Positions 8,296-17,412 of a stretch of 36,094 nucleotides of DNA are shown here, piece after piece. The DNA comes from Bog-159 sp049511415 (lineage in GTDB: Bacteria > Acidobacteriota > Terriglobia > Bryobacterales > Bryobacteraceae): positions 1 to 36,094 of the forward strand of contig JBEKYC010000071.1 in the NCBI GenBank assembly GCA_049511415.1. Direction: 5' to 3'. A model generated the notes under the pieces. That model saw only the letters and a program-made list of their open reading frames with translations, made no database searches and had not been told where the DNA came from. The translations under genes were made by a program, and so were the position numbers. The first letter of the stretch is position 1; each line of letters starts with the position of its first letter.

Positions 8296-10824
8296 TCAAC
8301 GCAGTCCGTCAATGACGTAGAGCTCGCTGAGAGTGCGATCGTAGGCGTAAGCGTACGACCTGTAGTCGGACGCAAAAAGTACGTTGGGGGCCCCGAACAC
8401 GCCGGCAGCTTCGCCGGGAGCGATTTCTTTCACGAATTTCCGACGTCCTGTCGCTAATTCCAGTTCAAAAACATCAACCGCGCTGCCGCTCACGCGTCCG
8501 ATTCTGATCGACCGGCCATCAAGCGCAACCCCAGCGATATATTCGTCCAGCTGTATACCCCGGACGGTCATGGGCGTTTCCTTCCCGTCAACCGGATAGA
8601 GTGCCACCGTGTCAGAAAAGCCAAATACGAACTTACCATCCGCAGTGGGGATTGAACCCGTGACCCCCTCGGGAGTGATCGCGCGCGGTGCGCCCCCGGC
8701 AACGACTTGAACGTAAACCCGAGGTTTGTGACCCGGCTCCACGCCGGTGAATGCGACACTGCTTCCCGTGAGAAAGTGGGCTTCCTGGCGATCGATGGAG
8801 TCGTGCGTGATCTGCCGCGCTTCGCCCGGACCCAGCGGAACCAGGTAGAGTTGGCTGCGGCCTGCCAGCGCCCATTTCATATCGGGAGAGAAGTCCCATC
8901 CTGGGCCCTCGCCGATACGCACCGGAGGCGAGCCATCAGTGGCGCGGAGGTAGAGGTCATTTCCGGCTTGGCTGCCGTCGCCCTGTTCGTCCAGCAGCAG
9001 TTGCCGTCCGTCAGGTGAGATGGCGTCCACCAGAGTCCAGTCCGCGACCGATACGTCACGTTCCTCCGCCTGTCCCGGCCGCTTTACAAGCGTGATTGCC
9101 CGCCGGGTCTCATGAGTCGCAAGCACGCGCCCATTGCGTGCGATGTCCTGGATCACTAGGCTGCCGGGAATGCGCACCACCACGCGCTGATGCCCGGAGA
9201 TATCGGCGGAGTTTAGAGACGCCGACAGATGGGATTCGGAACCGCTGAACCAGACTTCTTTGCCGTTGGGCGCCCATGCAAGCCCGAGGATCTCGCGACG
9301 TGCCGTCGTGAGGCTGCGCTTGCGGCCTGACGAATCGACGATCGACACCCCGCCGGCGTTGTCGCCAAGCTGAGAGTGATCGGCAAAGGCGACCAGACTT
9401 CCATCGGGAGAAACATGAACATCGCTGATATACCCCGTCGTCTCATACAGCACATGGCCGACAGGGTACTCCAGCCGACAACGCCGCCCCACGTAGTGCG
9501 AGACTGCGATCCGGTTGTTCTTGCCCCAATCAGCGTCCTGTACGTCGGTGAGGATTGGCCGCGGCGCAGCGCCGGCCATAGGTCCGCGCGCCAGCACTCC
9601 TGCCGCGGCGTAATCAAATATGGACTTCCGCCCTTGCACCACGAGCATTTCGCCCGAGGCCGAGATCGCTTCGACAATAGTGTCCTTCAGGCCGACGGTG
9701 ATGGGAGCAAGGCTGCCCGGAACGATAGAAAAGACGTCTCCCTTCGTTTGCGGCGAAAATGCGGTGTACACGACGGTGTGCTGGTCGGGTGCGAAACGCG
9801 CTGCTGCGACGATCCCGCGAGTGAATGTGAGTTGTTGATAGTCAGGCGGCGATGCGGCAACGCCCTTGCGGCCCATCCACCAAATGGCGGCCAGCAGCAC
9901 AATGATTCCCACCATCAACGCCGGAACTCCCCATTTAAGGCGTTTTCGTTCCGCCGCCCGCGGCGCTATGACAGACGAGACTGCCGAAAGTGATTCCAGC
10001 GCGAATTCCACATCTCGCGCCGACTGAAACCGCAAGGCCACATCCTTCTCCAGGCAGTGGCACACGATCCGGTCCAGCAACGGCGGAATGTCCCGCCCGG
10101 TGAACGTCAGCTCTGGAGGATCCTCTCTGAGAGTCGCGCTGATGGTATCCGCGCTGGTCTTGCCCTGGAAAGCGCGCCGGCCGCCCAGCATCTCGTAGAG
10201 CACAGCACCGAAACTGAACAGATCACTTCGCGCGTCCGCAGGCTCACCCCGCACCTGCTCTGGCGACATGTAGCCGATGGTGCCCAGCATAACGCCGCGC
10301 TCGGTGACTAGGTCCAATGTCAGGGTGCTGCCCTCCGCCGTGCGCGGCACCCTGCGCGCCAAGCCAAAATCCACGATCTTCACGTGCCCGTCGCGGCGCA
10401 GCATGATGTTCGCGGGCTTCAGATCCCGATGCACGATCCCTGTCGCGTGAGCCGCTGCAAGGCCATTCGCGATCTGCTTTGCGATTTCCACCGCCCGCCG
10501 CGGCGCCACCGGACCGCGCTTGATCAGGACGCACAGCGATTCTCCCTCCACCAGCTCGGAAACAATCCACCACATGTCGCCCTCGTGGCCGATGTCGAAA
10601 ACCGAAACGATGTTGGGATGGTTGAGCGCGCTGGCCGCCCGCGCTTCGTGTTCGAACCGCGCGACCCGCTCCGGATCGCGCGCGAACGCCACCGGCAGCA
10701 GCTTGATGGCCACGTCGCGGTTCAGGCGGGGATCGCGCGCGCGATAGACCTCACCCATGCCACCGGCGCCCAGGGGCGCGATGATCTGGTACCGTCCGAA
10801 TTTGGCTCCGGCGGAAAGAGGCAT
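8296..10824 (-). CDS. membrane Ser/Thr protein kinase with C-terminal TolB/WD40-like propeller
   Basis: 842 residues. The kinase domain (about 12-275) is complete: glycine loop GAGGMGEVYRARD, Lys41 in AIKLL, catalytic HRDLKPAN (Asp134), DFG at 152-154, SPEQ, and a DLFSFGAVLYEM helix. One transmembrane helix follows at about 299-317 (VPALMVGIIVLLAAIWW). The rest, about 520 residues, is made of repeated beta-propeller-type segments such as VHVSPDGSLVAFADH and AISPDGRQLLLDE, expected outside the membrane. This is the receptor-kinase architecture that is abundant in Acidobacteria: the propeller senses a ligand or the envelope state and the kinase phosphorylates cytoplasmic targets. The ATG at 10824 begins just before the kinase fold. 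There is no partner gene beside it. Confidence 0.9.
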   Translation of the reverse strand: MPLSAGAKFGRYQIIAPLGAGGMGEVYRARDPRLNRDVAIKLLPVAFARDPERVARFEHEARAASALNHPNIVSVFDIGHEGDMWWIVSELVEGESLCVLIKRGPVAPRRAVEIAKQIANGLAAAHATGIVHRDLKPANIMLRRDGHVKIVDFGLARRVPRTAEGSTLTLDLVTERGVMLGTIGYMSPEQVRGEPADARSDLFSFGAVLYEMLGGRRAFQGKTSADTISATLREDPPELTFTGRDIPPLLDRIVCHCLEKDVALRFQSARDVEFALESLSAVSSVIAPRAAERKRLKWGVPALMVGIIVLLAAIWWMGRKGVAASPPDYQQLTFTRGIVAAARFAPDQHTVVYTAFSPQTKGDVFSIVPGSLAPITVGLKDTIVEAISASGEMLVVQGRKSIFDYAAAGVLARGPMAGAAPRPILTDVQDADWGKNNRIAVSHYVGRRCRLEYPVGHVLYETTGYISDVHVSPDGSLVAFADHSQLGDNAGGVSIVDSSGRKRSLTTARREILGLAWAPNGKEVWFSGSESHLSASLNSADISGHQRVVVRIPGSLVIQDIARNGRVLATHETRRAITLVKRPGQAEERDVSVADWTLVDAISPDGRQLLLDEQGDGSQAGNDLYLRATDGSPPVRIGEGPGWDFSPDMKWALAGRSQLYLVPLGPGEARQITHDSIDRQEAHFLTGSSVAFTGVEPGHKPRVYVQVVAGGAPRAITPEGVTGSIPTADGKFVFGFSDTVALYPVDGKETPMTVRGIQLDEYIAGVALDGRSIRIGRVSGSAVDVFELELATGRRKFVKEIAPGEAAGVFGAPNVLFASDYRSYAYAYDRTLSELYVIDGLR

Positions 10825-10873
10825 AAAGAGATTTAGCCTAGTTTACTCGATCAAAGAGGGGATAGGGAATGGT

Positions 10874-10890
10874 TGACGGCGTATCCGTCA
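10874..10890. repeat. perfect 6-bp hairpin upstream of recombinase remnant
   Basis: TGACGG, a CGTAT loop and CCGTCA form a perfect inverted repeat between the divergent kinase and recombinase genes. It may be an element-end or operator site. Confidence 0.4.
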
Positions 10891-10919
10891 GCGACTTTCT
10901 ATTGTTGCATGATCGTTTG

Positions 10920-10937
10920 GCGGTCTAGGAGGACCGC
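10920..10937 (+). promoter_or_regulatory. hairpin presenting the Shine-Dalgarno site of the recombinase
   Basis: GCGGTC and GACCGC form a perfect 6-bp stem whose loop TAGGAG carries most of the AGGAGG ribosome-binding site (10927-10932); the recombinase ATG is at 10943. Folding of the message would restrict ribosome access. The gene downstream is now broken, so the control is likely a relic. Confidence 0.4.
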
Positions 10938-10942
10938 TGACG

Positions 10943-11472
10943 ATGGCAAATAAACGTTCCCCCAAGAAACGGCGGCCGGCCCCAAAGACCATCTTGCGCC
11001 TGCCCGATCTCGACCAACCGAAATCAGCGGTTCTGAACAGCCTGAGTTCACGCGACGCCCAGCGCGGCTACCGCCACGCCATTGATGAGTTCGTTGACTG
11101 GTACTGCTCTGAGCCGAGGTTGTCGTTCAGTAGAACGGTTGTCGTCCGCTATCGCATGCATCTGGAATCACGGAAGCTCGCACCAGGAACCGTCAACCTG
11201 CTCCTCGGCGCCGTGCGACGGCTGGCGTACGAAGCCTCCGATTGCGGTCTCCTGAGCCCTAATCTCGCCGCCGGTATCCGCGCGTGAAAGGCGTCAAGAA
11301 ACTCGGTGTTCGATTGGGCAACTGGTTAACGGCCGAACAGGGCGAAACGCTGTGGCAATCTCCCGATGTCCAGCGCCGGCGGGGCAAACGTGACCGTGCC
11401 CTTCTGGCGGTATTGCTTGCCTGCGGTTTGCGGAGGCACGAAGCCGTGGACCTGAACTTCTCTCACCTGCAG
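10943..11472 (+). pseudogene. tyrosine recombinase, N-terminal half (frameshifted, 3'-truncated)
   Basis: The first frame (114 codons) encodes the SAM-like core-binding domain: SSRDAQRGYRHAIDEFVDWY, VVVRYRMHLESRKLAPGTVNLLLGAVRRLAYEA. It ends at a TGA at 11285-11287. The sequence continues one frame over (GVKKLGVRLGNWLTAEQ, then the start of the catalytic domain, RDRALLAVLLACGLRRHEAVDLNFSHLQ, with the first active-site Arg). One missing base at about 11280 would restore a single frame. Homology stops at the CTGCAG at 11467-11472, beyond which the DNA belongs to a surface-protein gene on the other strand. A GTG at 11284 overlaps the stop, so a two-protein reading is possible but less likely given the missing 3' end. 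Confidence 0.75.
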
Positions 11473-13039
11473 CGGGTCCGCCGTGCCCGCGGTGCCCGGA
11501 AACGTCTGCCCGGCGGCGAAGGTGATCTGGCCGTTGCTCGAAAGCTTGAGGCCGGTCTCCGCCGGCGAGTTGTTCCCGGAGTAGAAGAGGAGGTTCAGCG
11601 ATCCGCCGGGATTTGGGCTGTCGTTGCCCTGCGGCTCGGCCTGCCACACAAAGTTCTGGCTCACCGCCGCACTGGTAGCGCTATCGTACGAAGACGCCGC
11701 AAGGTGCAACGAGTGCGAGTTATAGCCCTTCGACGCGGTAGCCGTCGACTCTGCCGGCAGGGTCAGCCCGGAGAAGGTGGAGCCCGATCCGGTGGTGATC
11801 GCTCCGGTGGTGGACAGGTTGTCCGTGACGCTCTGATTGCCGCTGAAAGTGTTGGCGCCCAGGGTGGCATAGCTGCAAGCTGGAGGCCCCCAGTCCGCCC
11901 AGCAGGCTGGCGTTCAGATTGGCCACCTGCGTGGCCGAGGCCACCTGCAACGGAGCCGTGCCGGTCGCCGCCGTGGATACAAACTGGCCCGCCGCGATCA
12001 CGCTGCCGTTTACAGTCTGGCTGGCGCTAAAGACGTTGGCGGCGTTCAATGGCGCGGCGCACGGAAACACCTGCCCGGTGGCGAAGTTGATCTTGCCGTT
12101 GCTGGCAATCGCCAGACCGGTCTCGGCCGGCGTGGAGGCGCCCAAACCGTAGAGCAGGTTCAATGATGCGGCGGGCGTCGAGGTATCGTTGCCCACCGGC
12201 TCGGCTTTGAGTTGAAATGTCGATGCCTGCGCTGCGGCAGTGCCGCTATTGAACACCGAAGCCGCCAGATCCAGGGGCTGCGAGTCATACCCCGCGCTGG
12301 CCGTAGCCGTGCCCGGGGCCGGCAAACTCAGCGTTCCGCGAATCGTGCCGCCGCCGTTGATATCCAGCGTGGATGCGGGCGTGACCGTGTTGATACCGAT
12401 CCCGGCACTGGCGCCGGTGCCCGACTGGAACAGAACCGAGCTGCCGATGTTGGAGGCGGTGGTCCACAGAGGGATGTAGTCGGCTGTGCCCGAGCCCGAC
12501 AGGGCTGCGGGGGTGGCGTCCGGCGACGCGGCCCGCGCCGTCGCGCCGCCAGATGGGGAGGAGGAGGCCAAACTCGCATACGGCGCTGCCAGCATGAAAG
12601 CCGACGGCGGCAAACCGCCGATGGTCTCCGCGTCGCCGGCCTTCAATGCGTACGGCGCGCTCACCAGCAGTACGCGCGGCTGCTCCGGCTGCCCTTGCAC
12701 CTGCGCGCCCACCCAGCGCGCCTGCTCGCTGGTGAATAGCTCGGCCGGCAACCCATCGAACTTTGTTGCCCCCAGCAGGGCCGTGTAGCGGCCGTTGCTG
12801 TCGGCAGTGACGTTCTGCGTCTCCAACCACAGTGGCGCGCCGCCGGTTTGCTCTGAATAGAGGGCAAAGGTGATACCCGTAACGCCGGCCAGCGGATTGC
12901 CGTCGGCGCCCTTCACCGTGCCGCCGAAGCGGACCAGCCGCGGCAGGGCAGATGCAGTCGCGGTGGACGTCTGCGCCAAAGCCGCCTGGACGAGCGACAG
13001 GCAAATGATCGGCAGTAAAAACATTGGGCATCGTTTCAT
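11467..13039 (-). pseudogene. secreted repeat-containing surface protein, frameshifted and 3'-truncated
   Basis: The start is the ATG at 13039 with a good ribosome-binding site (GAGGAG, 6 nt away) and a signal peptide (FLLPIICLSLVQAALA). A sandwich domain follows (LVRFGGTVKGADGNPLAGVTGITFALYSEQTGGAPLW), then the segment LVSAPYALKAGDAETIGGLPPSAF. Two related repeat units come after, each with an LxLAAS, a GND and a PAETGL...F(A)TGQ(V/T)FP core. Between them the frame slips at about 11872: after GLGASSLQ the continuation YATLGANTFSGNQSV lies one frame over. The last unit breaks off at 11467-11472 in TADPLQV, where recombinase sequence begins. The type is common in Acidobacteria, resembling head-fibre or adhesin stalks; function unknown. 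Confidence 0.65.
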
Positions 13040-13278
13040 AGAGGCTCCTCTTTTTTGTTCCGTTTGAACTCTGGCCCCGCGGATGGCCCCGTGCCCGAAA
13101 GCGCTCGTCTGGAAATGCATGTTCGTAAGATCCTTTTCCTGAGTTCAATCCCTTTGCCAACGCCGTGGAGGCATGGCATCAGCAACTTTGGCAAGAATAA
13201 GGGTTTCCAATGCAGGATTTCACCACCCGTTTGGGTAGGAATGTATCTGCGAAAGAAGCGGCGGGTAGAAGCGCTTAC

Positions 13279-13677
13279 TTATTTGACAAGGTGGCGGCGC
13301 AGGGCCCTGGCGACGGCCTCGGATTTGGAGTGGACGTGCAGTTTTTCGTAGATCTGTTTGACATGGAACTTGATGGTGTTGGTGCTGAGCTTGAGTTCCA
13401 CGCCGGCGGTCTTGTAGCTGTGCCCCTCGGAAAGGAGTTGCAGCAGCCGGAGCTCGTGCGGCGTCAAGTCACAGTGCGCGTTCTCAGGCGGACGCACGTC
13501 GCGAAAAAGGACGATCATGCGCCGCGCGACCTCGGGTGACAGGGGCGCGCCCCCGTCAACGGCTTCCCGGATACTCTCCAGCAGCCTGGCGGGCGGCGTC
13601 TTCTTCAGCAGATAACCCGACGCTCCGCCACAAAAAGCCTCGAAAATGCGCTCGTCATCATCGTAGACCGAAAGCAC
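13279..13677 (-). pseudogene. NarL/LuxR-type response regulator lacking most of its receiver domain
   Basis: The frame keeps the last part of a receiver domain (LSVYDDDERIFEAFCGGASGYLLKKTPPARLLESIREA, including the conserved Lys) and a complete LuxR helix-turn-helix (LTPHELRLLQLLSEGHSYKTAGVELKLSTNTIKFHVKQIYEKLHV in pattern). Sequence upstream of about 13690 in the same frame does not look like a receiver and has no phospho-acceptor Asp. Intact family members are about 210 residues. A GTG at 13677 could start a 132-residue product that would bind DNA without phosphorylation control, so a functional remnant cannot be excluded. No histidine kinase is nearby. Confidence 0.65.
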
Positions 13678-13771
13678 CAGATTGCTACAGCGGGCGCAGT
13701 CGTTTGCCCGCGAGCAGAAGTGGACGCTACGGCGCTGGTGATTGACGTGGATCCGCTGACACTGCTGTAGG

Positions 13772-15067
13772 CTAAGGCACGATTTCGAAGACTGTGCCGC
13801 TGCCGTCAGGACCGCTGAATGCGGCTGTGCCGTAGAGATTGCCGCCAGAATCCATGAGGCCTGCCAGCGGACCGCTGCCCGCGCCGCCGTTGCCGAAGTT
13901 AGTAAGAATGGACTCCGTGTAAGCGCCGCCGGAGCCTGGGATCAACTGGTATACCATGCCACAGCCGGCGGCGAAGAGGCAGCCGGGGCCGCCGCCGTCG
14001 AGAGTTGTGCCATATACGTTACCGGATGCGTCCAGGATGGGACTGCCGTAGGGATACATGCCGTCCGCGCCGCCCGCGAACCTGTGGATCACGCTCTGCG
14101 TCCAGCCGCCGCCGGCATTGTGGGACAGCTTGTAGACCACCCCCTGGCCGGTACTGCTACCGCCCCCCAGGGTGGCGCCGTACAGATTTCCAGCGGCATC
14201 GAAGACCACGCCCGAATAAGGATCGCACCCGTCGGCGCCGCACGTGAAGTTGTAAAGGATGCTGACCAGCCAGCCGGCGGACGTCTTTCTCAGACGGAAG
14301 ACGGTGCCGCCGCCGGCGGGAGCCGACCCGCCGTAATAGGTTGTCCCGTAGAAATTGCCCAATCCATCCGCAATCAAATTGGATTGCGGACTCCAGCCAT
14401 CCTGGTGATCGTTTGTAAAATTGTGCAGAATGGTTTCCTGCCAAGGACCGCTGATAGTGGGTGTCAACTGGAAGATGGTTCCGCAGCCGGTCCCAATGCT
14501 CGCGGGGCACCCGGTGCCGGTGCCTCCGCCCGCGGTGGTTCCATAGAGATTGCCGTCTGAATCGAAGACCAGCCCGGCGAGTGGCTCACCGCCATCCGTG
14601 CCGCCATCCAGCCCGCCGTTGAAGCTGTGCAGCACCGTCTCCGTCCAGGATCCATCGCCCTGCGGCGCCAGTTTAAACACGGTTCCGGAGGCAGCCGCAC
14701 CTTGGCCGCCCGATGCCGTGGTTCCGTACAGGTTGCCCTGCGCGTCGAAGATCAACGGGGCCTGGGGCTGCTGCCCGTCGGTCAGGGATCCCCGGAAGCT
14801 GTGCAGCACGTGTTCGGTGTAGCCGCCGTCGGAGTTGGGCGATAACTCGAAGACGGTGCCGCAGCCGTGATCGCAGGGCCCGGTACCGCCCGAATACGTG
14901 GTGCCGTACAGATTGCCCTGCGCGTCCATGATGAGACTGGATTCCGGCGCGGCGCCGTCCGGAGCGCCCTTGAAGGCGTACAAGGTTTTGCGCGATGCAG
15001 CCGCGCATGGGGCCACGGCTGCGAGGAGCAGAATGGCTATCGGGAAGACGCTTTTATCGGATTGCAT
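13772..15067 (-). CDS. secreted GloVer tandem-repeat (choice-of-anchor) protein
   Basis: 431 residues from the ATG at 15067, chosen because a signal peptide follows at once (VFPIAILLLAAVAPCAAA); a GTG four codons earlier is an alternative. The body consists of seven repeats of about 50 residues, each ending in (L/F/V)YG(T/A)(T/A) followed by a glycine-rich turn and GTVF/GVVY(K/Q)L. This is the Gloeobacter/Verrucomicrobia-type repeat usually called GloVer. The spacing suggests a beta-propeller. It is predicted to be exported; the role is unknown, and the family is commonly found as multiple paralogues in Acidobacteria and Verrucomicrobia. The stop lies about 95 nt upstream of the regulator fragment. 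Confidence 0.8.
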   Translation of the reverse strand: MQSDKSVFPIAILLLAAVAPCAAASRKTLYAFKGAPDGAAPESSLIMDAQGNLYGTTYSGGTGPCDHGCGTVFELSPNSDGGYTEHVLHSFRGSLTDGQQPQAPLIFDAQGNLYGTTASGGQGAAASGTVFKLAPQGDGSWTETVLHSFNGGLDGGTDGGEPLAGLVFDSDGNLYGTTAGGGTGTGCPASIGTGCGTIFQLTPTISGPWQETILHNFTNDHQDGWSPQSNLIADGLGNFYGTTYYGGSAPAGGGTVFRLRKTSAGWLVSILYNFTCGADGCDPYSGVVFDAAGNLYGATLGGGSSTGQGVVYKLSHNAGGGWTQSVIHRFAGGADGMYPYGSPILDASGNVYGTTLDGGGPGCLFAAGCGMVYQLIPGSGGAYTESILTNFGNGGAGSGPLAGLMDSGGNLYGTAAFSGPDGSGTVFEIVP

Positions 15068-15189
15068 CAATGCGATCACTCTCGGGCATTAGTATGGCAT
15101 CTTGCGAGACTGCGGAAAAGCAGCCGGGCGGGATTTTCACTCTTTTTACAGGTATTGCCGGGAACAGGCGAATCCCCGCCTATCGCCGC

Positions 15190-15423
15190 CCGCTGCCATC
15201 CAGCCCAGCGTGTTTGCCTAGCAGCGGCACCAATCACCGGCGGCTGTTGGGTGGGCGACTGCTCGGTCCAGTTGACCCCGTCCCATGTCCACGTATTGTC
15301 CGTGTCGCAAACCGGGGCGTTCCCTCCAAGTAGCATGGCGTTCTTCGTCACGGGATCGATCCCCCAGAACGGCAGGGCCGACTCGCTCGGCGGCGGCGAA
15401 ACGAATTCCCTCCAGTCGGGCAC
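15190..15423 (-). pseudogene. kelch-like protein fragment
   Basis: The minus strand between the divergent GloVer and porin genes carries one recognisable kelch-type motif (MLLGGN, then NTWTWDGVNWTEQSPTQQPP), as found in secreted kelch propellers of this phylum. No start, signal peptide or further repeat is present. After GAAARQ the sequence is unrelated. It is a relic of a deleted gene. Confidence 0.4.
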
Positions 15424-15468
15424 ATTTCAGTTCGCAGGTGGAGGACTAGTCTTTGCTGGCACGCAAAT

Positions 15469-17145
15469 GTGAGAGAATCCCCATTGATTCCTTTTACCGT
15501 AGTTCGCGCGCGGCCGATCGCGGCGGTTGCCTTGATCCTTTGGCTCGCCGTTCGCACTCCTGCTCAAGTGCAGGGACGGGTGTATGGCTTGGTTCAGGAC
15601 GCCGGCGGATCGCCGGTCGCGGGTGCTCAAGTCGTCGCCCACGGCTCTAGGGAAAACACCGATCGAGCAGTCGTCAGCGCCGCGGACGGATCTTTTTCCA
15701 TGGTTGACCTCAATCCAGGTCATTACCAGATCAAAGCGACCAAGCGCGGGTTCGCCGATTCACTGGTGGCGGAACGGGACCTGACCGCCGGCGAGGGTCT
15801 CACCCTGAATCTCACGCTGCGCGCGAACGAAGGATTTCTGAAAAGGCTCTCTCAAGCCTATGCCAAAGACTGGAAAGGCGGCGGCGACAGTGGCCCTGAA
15901 CCTCCCCACCGTACCTTGCCCTCACCCCTGAACTCGCCGCCTTTCCCCAACTCCGACTGGTCGTACGGCGGATCGCCCGAAATCGGCGCGCCGGATACCA
16001 ATGTGCCCCCGCTCATGGAAGCTCTTTACGGCGGCTCGAATGGCCAAGCTTGGGAGCAAAGCAGAGTCAAGGTCTACGGCTGGCTGGAAGGCAGCTTCAA
16101 CCTCAGCACCTCACACGATTCGAATTATCCGGCCACCTATGACATCTACGCGAATCGGGTCGAGCTCGACCAGGCGGTGATCTACATGGAACGCCTTCCC
16201 GACACGGTTCAAACCGATCACATCGATTGGGGATTCCACCTCAGCGGATTGTTTGGGACCAGTTATCGTTTCACCACCAGCCTGGGCTATTTCAGCGGGC
16301 AATTGCTCGACGACCACCGCGAGTACGGGTTTGATCCGGTGCTGGAATACGTGGACTTGTATATCCCCCAGGTTGCCGAGGGACTCAACATCCGCGTCGG
16401 CCGCTTCATCTCGATTCCGGGTATCGAAGCGCAATTGGCTCCCAATAACTACGTTTACACTCACTCATTGTTGTATTCGGTTGACCCGTTTACCGACACG
16501 GGTATCCTGGGTACCGTCAAGCTCAGTGACCACTGGCTGGTCCAGTTGGGGCTCACCGCGGGCCATGACGTGGCTCCCTGGACCCCGGACGCGAAGCCGT
16601 CCGCGACGGCCTGCGCCAGCTATACGTTCAACAACGGCAACGACAATGTGTACCCGTGTGTGAACGGTCTCAACAGCGGTCAGTACGCCTACAACAACCT
16701 GCAGATGTTCGACAACACTTGGTACCACAAGTTCAGCCAGTCGTGGCACATGGCGACCGAGGCCTGGTACATGTATGAAAGGGATGTGCCTAGCGTTTCC
16801 GGCCCGATAGAACCCGAAAAAGGCACGAACGGTGCGTTCTGTCCCACGGGACAGGCTCGCTGCCTTGCCCCGGAGTGGGCGATGGTTAACTATGTTGAAA
16901 AACAGCTCTCGGCGAAGAACTGCCTCTCGATTCGCACCGACTTCCTAGACGACATCAGGGGCCAGCGAACCGGCTACAAGACGCGGTATGCGGAGGAAAC
17001 TCTAATGTGGGGACATTGGGTGGGAAATACCGTTATCCTCCGCCCGGAACTCAGATTCGACCGCTCTTTCGACGTGGCGGCGTATAATCGCGGGACCCGC
17101 AAGAACCAGCTGCAGTTGGCGATGGACGTGATCCTGAAGTATTGA
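15469..17145 (+). CDS. outer-membrane beta-barrel porin (BBP2-like) with N-terminal carboxypeptidase-regulatory-like domain
   Basis: 558 residues. After a signal peptide (IAAVALILWLAVRTPAQ) comes a CarboxypepD-regulatory-like domain at about 34-110 (GRVYGLVQDAGGSPVAGAQVV, then GSFSMVDLNPGHYQIKATKRGF). A Pro-rich linker follows, then a beta-barrel from about 195 to the end. The barrel has YGWLEGSFNLSTS, a stretch about female AELDQ-like VELDQAVIYMERL, LNIRVGRFISIPGIEAQLAPNNY, and alternating strands through RPELRFDRSFD to a C-terminal aromatic-rich strand. This matches the beta-barrel porin-2 group. The start is a GTG at 15469 with no clear ribosome-binding site; the kelch relic lies just upstream. 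It may take up small solutes, and the large secreted protein downstream could be its partner. Confidence 0.7.
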   Translation: MRESPLIPFTVVRARPIAAVALILWLAVRTPAQVQGRVYGLVQDAGGSPVAGAQVVAHGSRENTDRAVVSAADGSFSMVDLNPGHYQIKATKRGFADSLVAERDLTAGEGLTLNLTLRANEGFLKRLSQAYAKDWKGGGDSGPEPPHRTLPSPLNSPPFPNSDWSYGGSPEIGAPDTNVPPLMEALYGGSNGQAWEQSRVKVYGWLEGSFNLSTSHDSNYPATYDIYANRVELDQAVIYMERLPDTVQTDHIDWGFHLSGLFGTSYRFTTSLGYFSGQLLDDHREYGFDPVLEYVDLYIPQVAEGLNIRVGRFISIPGIEAQLAPNNYVYTHSLLYSVDPFTDTGILGTVKLSDHWLVQLGLTAGHDVAPWTPDAKPSATACASYTFNNGNDNVYPCVNGLNSGQYAYNNLQMFDNTWYHKFSQSWHMATEAWYMYERDVPSVSGPIEPEKGTNGAFCPTGQARCLAPEWAMVNYVEKQLSAKNCLSIRTDFLDDIRGQRTGYKTRYAEETLMWGHWVGNTVILRPELRFDRSFDVAAYNRGTRKNQLQLAMDVILKY

Positions 17146-17351
17146 GCGCGCGGGATCGGCGACCCCGCATCCGCTACACCCGCTACTATGCGTCCGTGTC
17201 GCCGCCTATACCGGCCTTCTTCAAACGAAACGGCGCGTATCGCTCGCACCCAGCGATCCTGCCCGCTCCGGCCGCCCGAACGACTAATGCGCGGTAGACC
17301 TGCCACCGTGTAACTCGATAAGTACAGACACAATATTCACCTACTCTCGAT

Positions 17352-17379
17352 TTGCAAGGCACTTACTTTCGTGTATGAT
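17352..17379 (+). promoter_or_regulatory. sigma70-type promoter of the 17413 gene
   Basis: TTGCAA (17352-17357), a 16-nt spacer and TATGAT (17374-17379; 5 of 6 to consensus) lie upstream of a GGGAG ribosome-binding site and the ATG at 17413. The predicted leader is about 27 nt. It suggests the gene is not simply read through from the porin. Confidence 0.5.
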
Positions 17380-17412
17380 TTATGAATCGACCCGGACAAA
17401 TGGGAGAAAACG

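Noticed and set aside
7753..8320. Open frames of 82 and 182 codons on the plus strand
   Set aside because: No domain, start signal or neighbour supports them.
17146..17200. Possible terminator after the porin gene
   Set aside because: A weak GCGGG/CCCGC pairing is present but there is no T run, and the loop is long.
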